Positions 61,923 to 64,000 of a stretch of 64,000 nt of DNA are shown here, piece after piece. The stretch lies in the NCBI RefSeq assembly GCF_011799805.1, contig NZ_WXUB01000002.1:744001-808000 (forward strand). Direction: 5' to 3'. The stretch's first letter is position 1, and each line of letters opens with the position of its first letter. The notes under the pieces are model-generated. The model was not told the origin of the DNA, did not search any database, and saw nothing but the letters and a program-made list of their open reading frames with translations. Origin of the DNA: Maribellus sediminis. GTDB lineage: Bacteria > Bacteroidota > Bacteroidia > Bacteroidales > Prolixibacteraceae. The position numbers and the translations under genes were made by a program.

Positions 61923-63254
61923 TTATAATTCTCTAATTTTTAAACTTCTAAAGTGTACCGTGTCATTATGATCCTGGAGCAGGACAGGACTTTCCTTAGC
62001 CATACCAAAGCCCTCGTAATCGGCGTATTTGCTACGTGCTACAAGCGCTTTATAAATATTATCGCCACGCGTATATTCCACTACTTTTTTACCATTCAGC
62101 CAGTGCTGGACTTTTCCGTCAGGAAAAACAACAATGCGCCCCCTGTTCCATTCGTTTGCTCCCTTAATAAAACGTTTGTCCTTTTCCGATGGTATCAGGT
62201 CATACAGCGAAGCCAGCGTACGGTTTCCAACCACACCATTTTTTGCATCCGGATGTTTACTGTCATCTAAAATCTGGTATTCCAAACCAATGGAAGGTCC
62301 GTTATTGCCTAAGCCGTATTTCACACCGCTGTTGGCACCATCGGTAAACATAAAATCGAATTTAAATTCGAAGGCAGCAAAGTGCTGTTTTGTAACAATA
62401 TCGCCACCGCCTCCCCGGGACAATACTGTAAGCATTCCGTCTTCGGTACTCCATCCTTTTTCCGGAAAGGTTTCAGCATTGGCACTTTTCCATTTATTTG
62501 TCGACTTTCCGTCGAACAGCAAAGAAAATCCCTGCAGTTTCTCGGCTTCGCTCAGGTTATTCGGAATAAGGTTCACTACTGGAACACCTTCGTAAGGAGC
62601 CGGTTTTAAGTTTTCGGTTTTAATACGAATGTTACGCCACTTGATCTGCAGGCCTTCTTTATCCTTGTTGTTGCCAATGCCGTGTACCTGCAAGGCAATA
62701 AATCCTTTAGGTGTCATGTCGTCGATAAGATGGGCCACCGGAACACCGTTCAGCCAGGTGCGAATAGAGTTTCCGATACATTCAATGCGGTAACGATTCC
62801 ATTCCCCATTTTTCAGTGCCGATTTGGCCGGAGGATTGATATCAACTGTGTATAACCAGCCTCTCCGCGCCTCATCGTAAATGCCGGCACTCCAGGCACG
62901 ATCCGATGGGTCTACCTCGCATTGGTAACCATGTACCCGTCCGTTGTTGTAATCGGCCAGACTTTCGCTTCGAAACTGTATGCCCGAATTCATTTGCGGA
63001 TCAACAAACAATTCCAGCTCCAGCACAAAATCGGAATAATCCTTCTCGGTACATAAAAATGAATTGGGAGTATTGGCGACTGTAGTCCCTACAATTACCC
63101 CGTCAACAACTTCATATTTGGCTTTGCCGTTCAACTGTTTCCAGCCATCAAAATCTTTTCCGTTAAAGAGGTCTGTCCACTGACCCTGCGCATGAACTGT
63201 AGAACCTGCAAATGCGCCAATCAAAAATATAAATACTAATTTTAGCTTCATCAC
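61923..63254 (-). CDS. Double-domain DUF1080 protein (3-keto-disaccharide hydrolase-like)
   Basis: A 443-residue protein with a signal peptide (MKLKLVFIFLIGAFAGSTVH). Two DUF1080 jelly rolls follow: ~25-215 (WTDLFNGKDFDGWKQLNGKA, NSGIQFRSE) and ~235-443 (SLLFDGKSTNKWKSANAETF, GANSGVKYGLG). The family (fold like concanavalin A) contains hydrolases or lyases of 3-keto-glycosides that work after oxidation by Gfo/Idh/MocA enzymes. Its place between rhamnosidase and oxidoreductase genes fits this. Met1 and Met2 are both possible starts. Confidence 0.88.
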   Translation of the reverse strand: MMKLKLVFIFLIGAFAGSTVHAQGQWTDLFNGKDFDGWKQLNGKAKYEVVDGVIVGTTVANTPNSFLCTEKDYSDFVLELELFVDPQMNSGIQFRSESLADYNNGRVHGYQCEVDPSDRAWSAGIYDEARRGWLYTVDINPPAKSALKNGEWNRYRIECIGNSIRTWLNGVPVAHLIDDMTPKGFIALQVHGIGNNKDKEGLQIKWRNIRIKTENLKPAPYEGVPVVNLIPNNLSEAEKLQGFSLLFDGKSTNKWKSANAETFPEKGWSTEDGMLTVLSRGGGGDIVTKQHFAAFEFKFDFMFTDGANSGVKYGLGNNGPSIGLEYQILDDSKHPDAKNGVVGNRTLASLYDLIPSEKDKRFIKGANEWNRGRIVVFPDGKVQHWLNGKKVVEYTRGDNIYKALVARSKYADYEGFGMAKESPVLLQDHNDTVHFRSLKIREL

Positions 63255-63278
63255 TTTTTCTATTTAAGAATAATTAAT

Positions 63279-64000
63279 CTACTTTTTTATCTCTATCGGA
63301 TACGAAAAACTGTATTTTCCCGATCCTAACAACATTTCTAAGTCATCGCCTACCCTTTGCTGCTCGGCTTTTGTATTGGTTTGTAGCGCTGCACCGCCTG
63401 CATTTGGCAACACTACACTGGCAGTTGTATTTGCAGGAATTTCAACATTGTAAACCATTTCTCCGTTTTCGATTTTCCAATCGGAAACAATTTGCCCGTA
63501 AACGGATTCGAAGGTAGCTTTTACGTAGGTAAGACCACCACCGGGATGAGGAGCCAAAATGAAATGTTTATACCCCGGATGAGCCTCATCGATTTTTATA
63601 CCGGCAACCCTACTGTACAACCACTCGCCTATCGCTCCGTAGGCATAATGGTTAAAGCTGTTCATGCCTACATCCTGGAAACTGCCGTCGGGCTTTTGTC
63701 CATCCCAGCGCTCCCAGATGGTTGTCGCTCCCTGTGTAACCGGATACAACCACGACGGATATTGCTTGCGGTTGAGCAACATAAAAGCCAAATCATCACG
63801 GCCGATTGACGACAGCGTGTGACAAAGTAGCGGCGTTCCTAAAAATCCTGTTGTTAAGTGGCCAAACTTTTCCACATCTTTTGCCAGGTATTCGGCGGCT
63901 TTCTCAATTCGATCTTCGGGAATAAGACCAAACGATAGTGCCAGAACATAAGCCGTTTGTGTATGCGAAACCAGGCGGCCGTTCGGTGTTACGAATTCGG
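63279..64000 (-). CDS. GH78 alpha-L-rhamnosidase, C-terminal part (gene runs out of the window)
   Basis: The frame is open from the right edge to a stop at 63279, giving about 240 residues. It contains the family's last helices of the (alpha/alpha)6 barrel and the C-terminal jelly roll: VSHTQTAYVLALSFGLIPED, GHLTTGFLGTPLLCHTLSSI, YPSWLYPVTQGATTIWERWD, MNSFNHYAYGAIGEWLYSRV and GYKHFILAPHPGGGLTYV. GATTIWERWDG is a hallmark of GH78. The enzyme releases terminal L-rhamnose from plant or bacterial glycans. It is 24 bases before the DUF1080 gene, so both are probably in one operon. Confidence 0.93.
   Translation of the reverse strand, partial: EFVTPNGRLVSHTQTAYVLALSFGLIPEDRIEKAAEYLAKDVEKFGHLTTGFLGTPLLCHTLSSIGRDDLAFMLLNRKQYPSWLYPVTQGATTIWERWDGQKPDGSFQDVGMNSFNHYAYGAIGEWLYSRVAGIKIDEAHPGYKHFILAPHPGGGLTYVKATFESVYGQIVSDWKIENGEMVYNVEIPANTTASVVLPNAGGAALQTNTKAEQQRVGDDLEMLLGSGKYSFSYPIEIKK

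Overview
This window looks like a chromosomal segment of an anaerobic or facultative Bacteroidota, most likely of the Marinilabiliales/Prolixibacteraceae type (inference from gene content). The signs are Bacteroidota-type promoters (TTTG about 20 bases before TAnnTTTG) upstream of several genes, many signal-peptide or lipoprotein enzymes, a zapA-rny pair, an abundance of DUF1080, DUF6807 and Gfo/Idh/MocA sugar enzymes, and many short intergenic palindromic repeats. I saw no rRNA, tRNA, CRISPR array or intact insertion sequence.

Layout. 1-1365 holds the end of a periplasmic TPR protein and 1547-3016 an NhaC antiporter. 3341-4670 is an AT-rich three-gene cassette with an XRE regulator, a palindromic operator candidate and a nearly leaderless promoter; next to it lies a 60-base relic of the neighbouring polymerase gene. 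4991-10507 is a DNA-damage-type mutagenesis cluster: a DnaE2/ImuC-like polymerase, a Pol IV/DinB polymerase and a divergent LexA-like (XRE + S24) repressor, with a palindrome between repressor and polymerase. A PQQ-propeller protein follows. 12495-17443 is an operon of two NifX-like Mo/Fe-S binding proteins, a DUF5320 protein, two ferredoxin-containing Mrp/MinD ATPases, an MFS carrier and a metallo-beta-lactamase-fold protein; it resembles the orange-protein (ORP) loci of anaerobes.

17440-29706 holds mostly single genes: a degenerate M23-like exported protein, a patatin/barrel autotransporter-like protein, a coupled pair made of a Lys/Glu helical-repeat protein with a GH16-like domain plus a PAS protein, a uridine phosphorylase, a SirB1-like protein, rplS with a structured leader, and a tricorn-like protease.

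29971-43110 is the accessory core: a MalT-like regulator with a decayed tandem copy of its 3' end, then an M81 (MlrC-like) metallopeptidase, a class A beta-lactamase, a class C-type serine hydrolase, relics of an amidohydrolase, a D-aminoacylase-like amidohydrolase, a porin, an outer-membrane protein and a truncated outer-membrane protein. Three of these reading frames start with almost the same leader and signal peptide although the enzymes are unrelated. Together they look like a system for uptake and hydrolysis of unusual peptides or N-acyl D-amino acids.

43191-56619 holds housekeeping and single-function genes: a C69 dipeptidase, another PQQ-propeller lipoprotein, a methionine gamma-lyase type enzyme, an M23 endopeptidase, ZapB-like/ZapA, RNase Y, a propeller lipoprotein, an alpha/beta hydrolase and a flavin monooxygenase. 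56937-64000 runs leftward and encodes an apparent sugar-oxidation locus: GH78 rhamnosidase, a double DUF1080 protein, two Gfo/Idh/MocA oxidoreductases, an ApbE-like protein with a decayed active site, and a DUF6807 protein.
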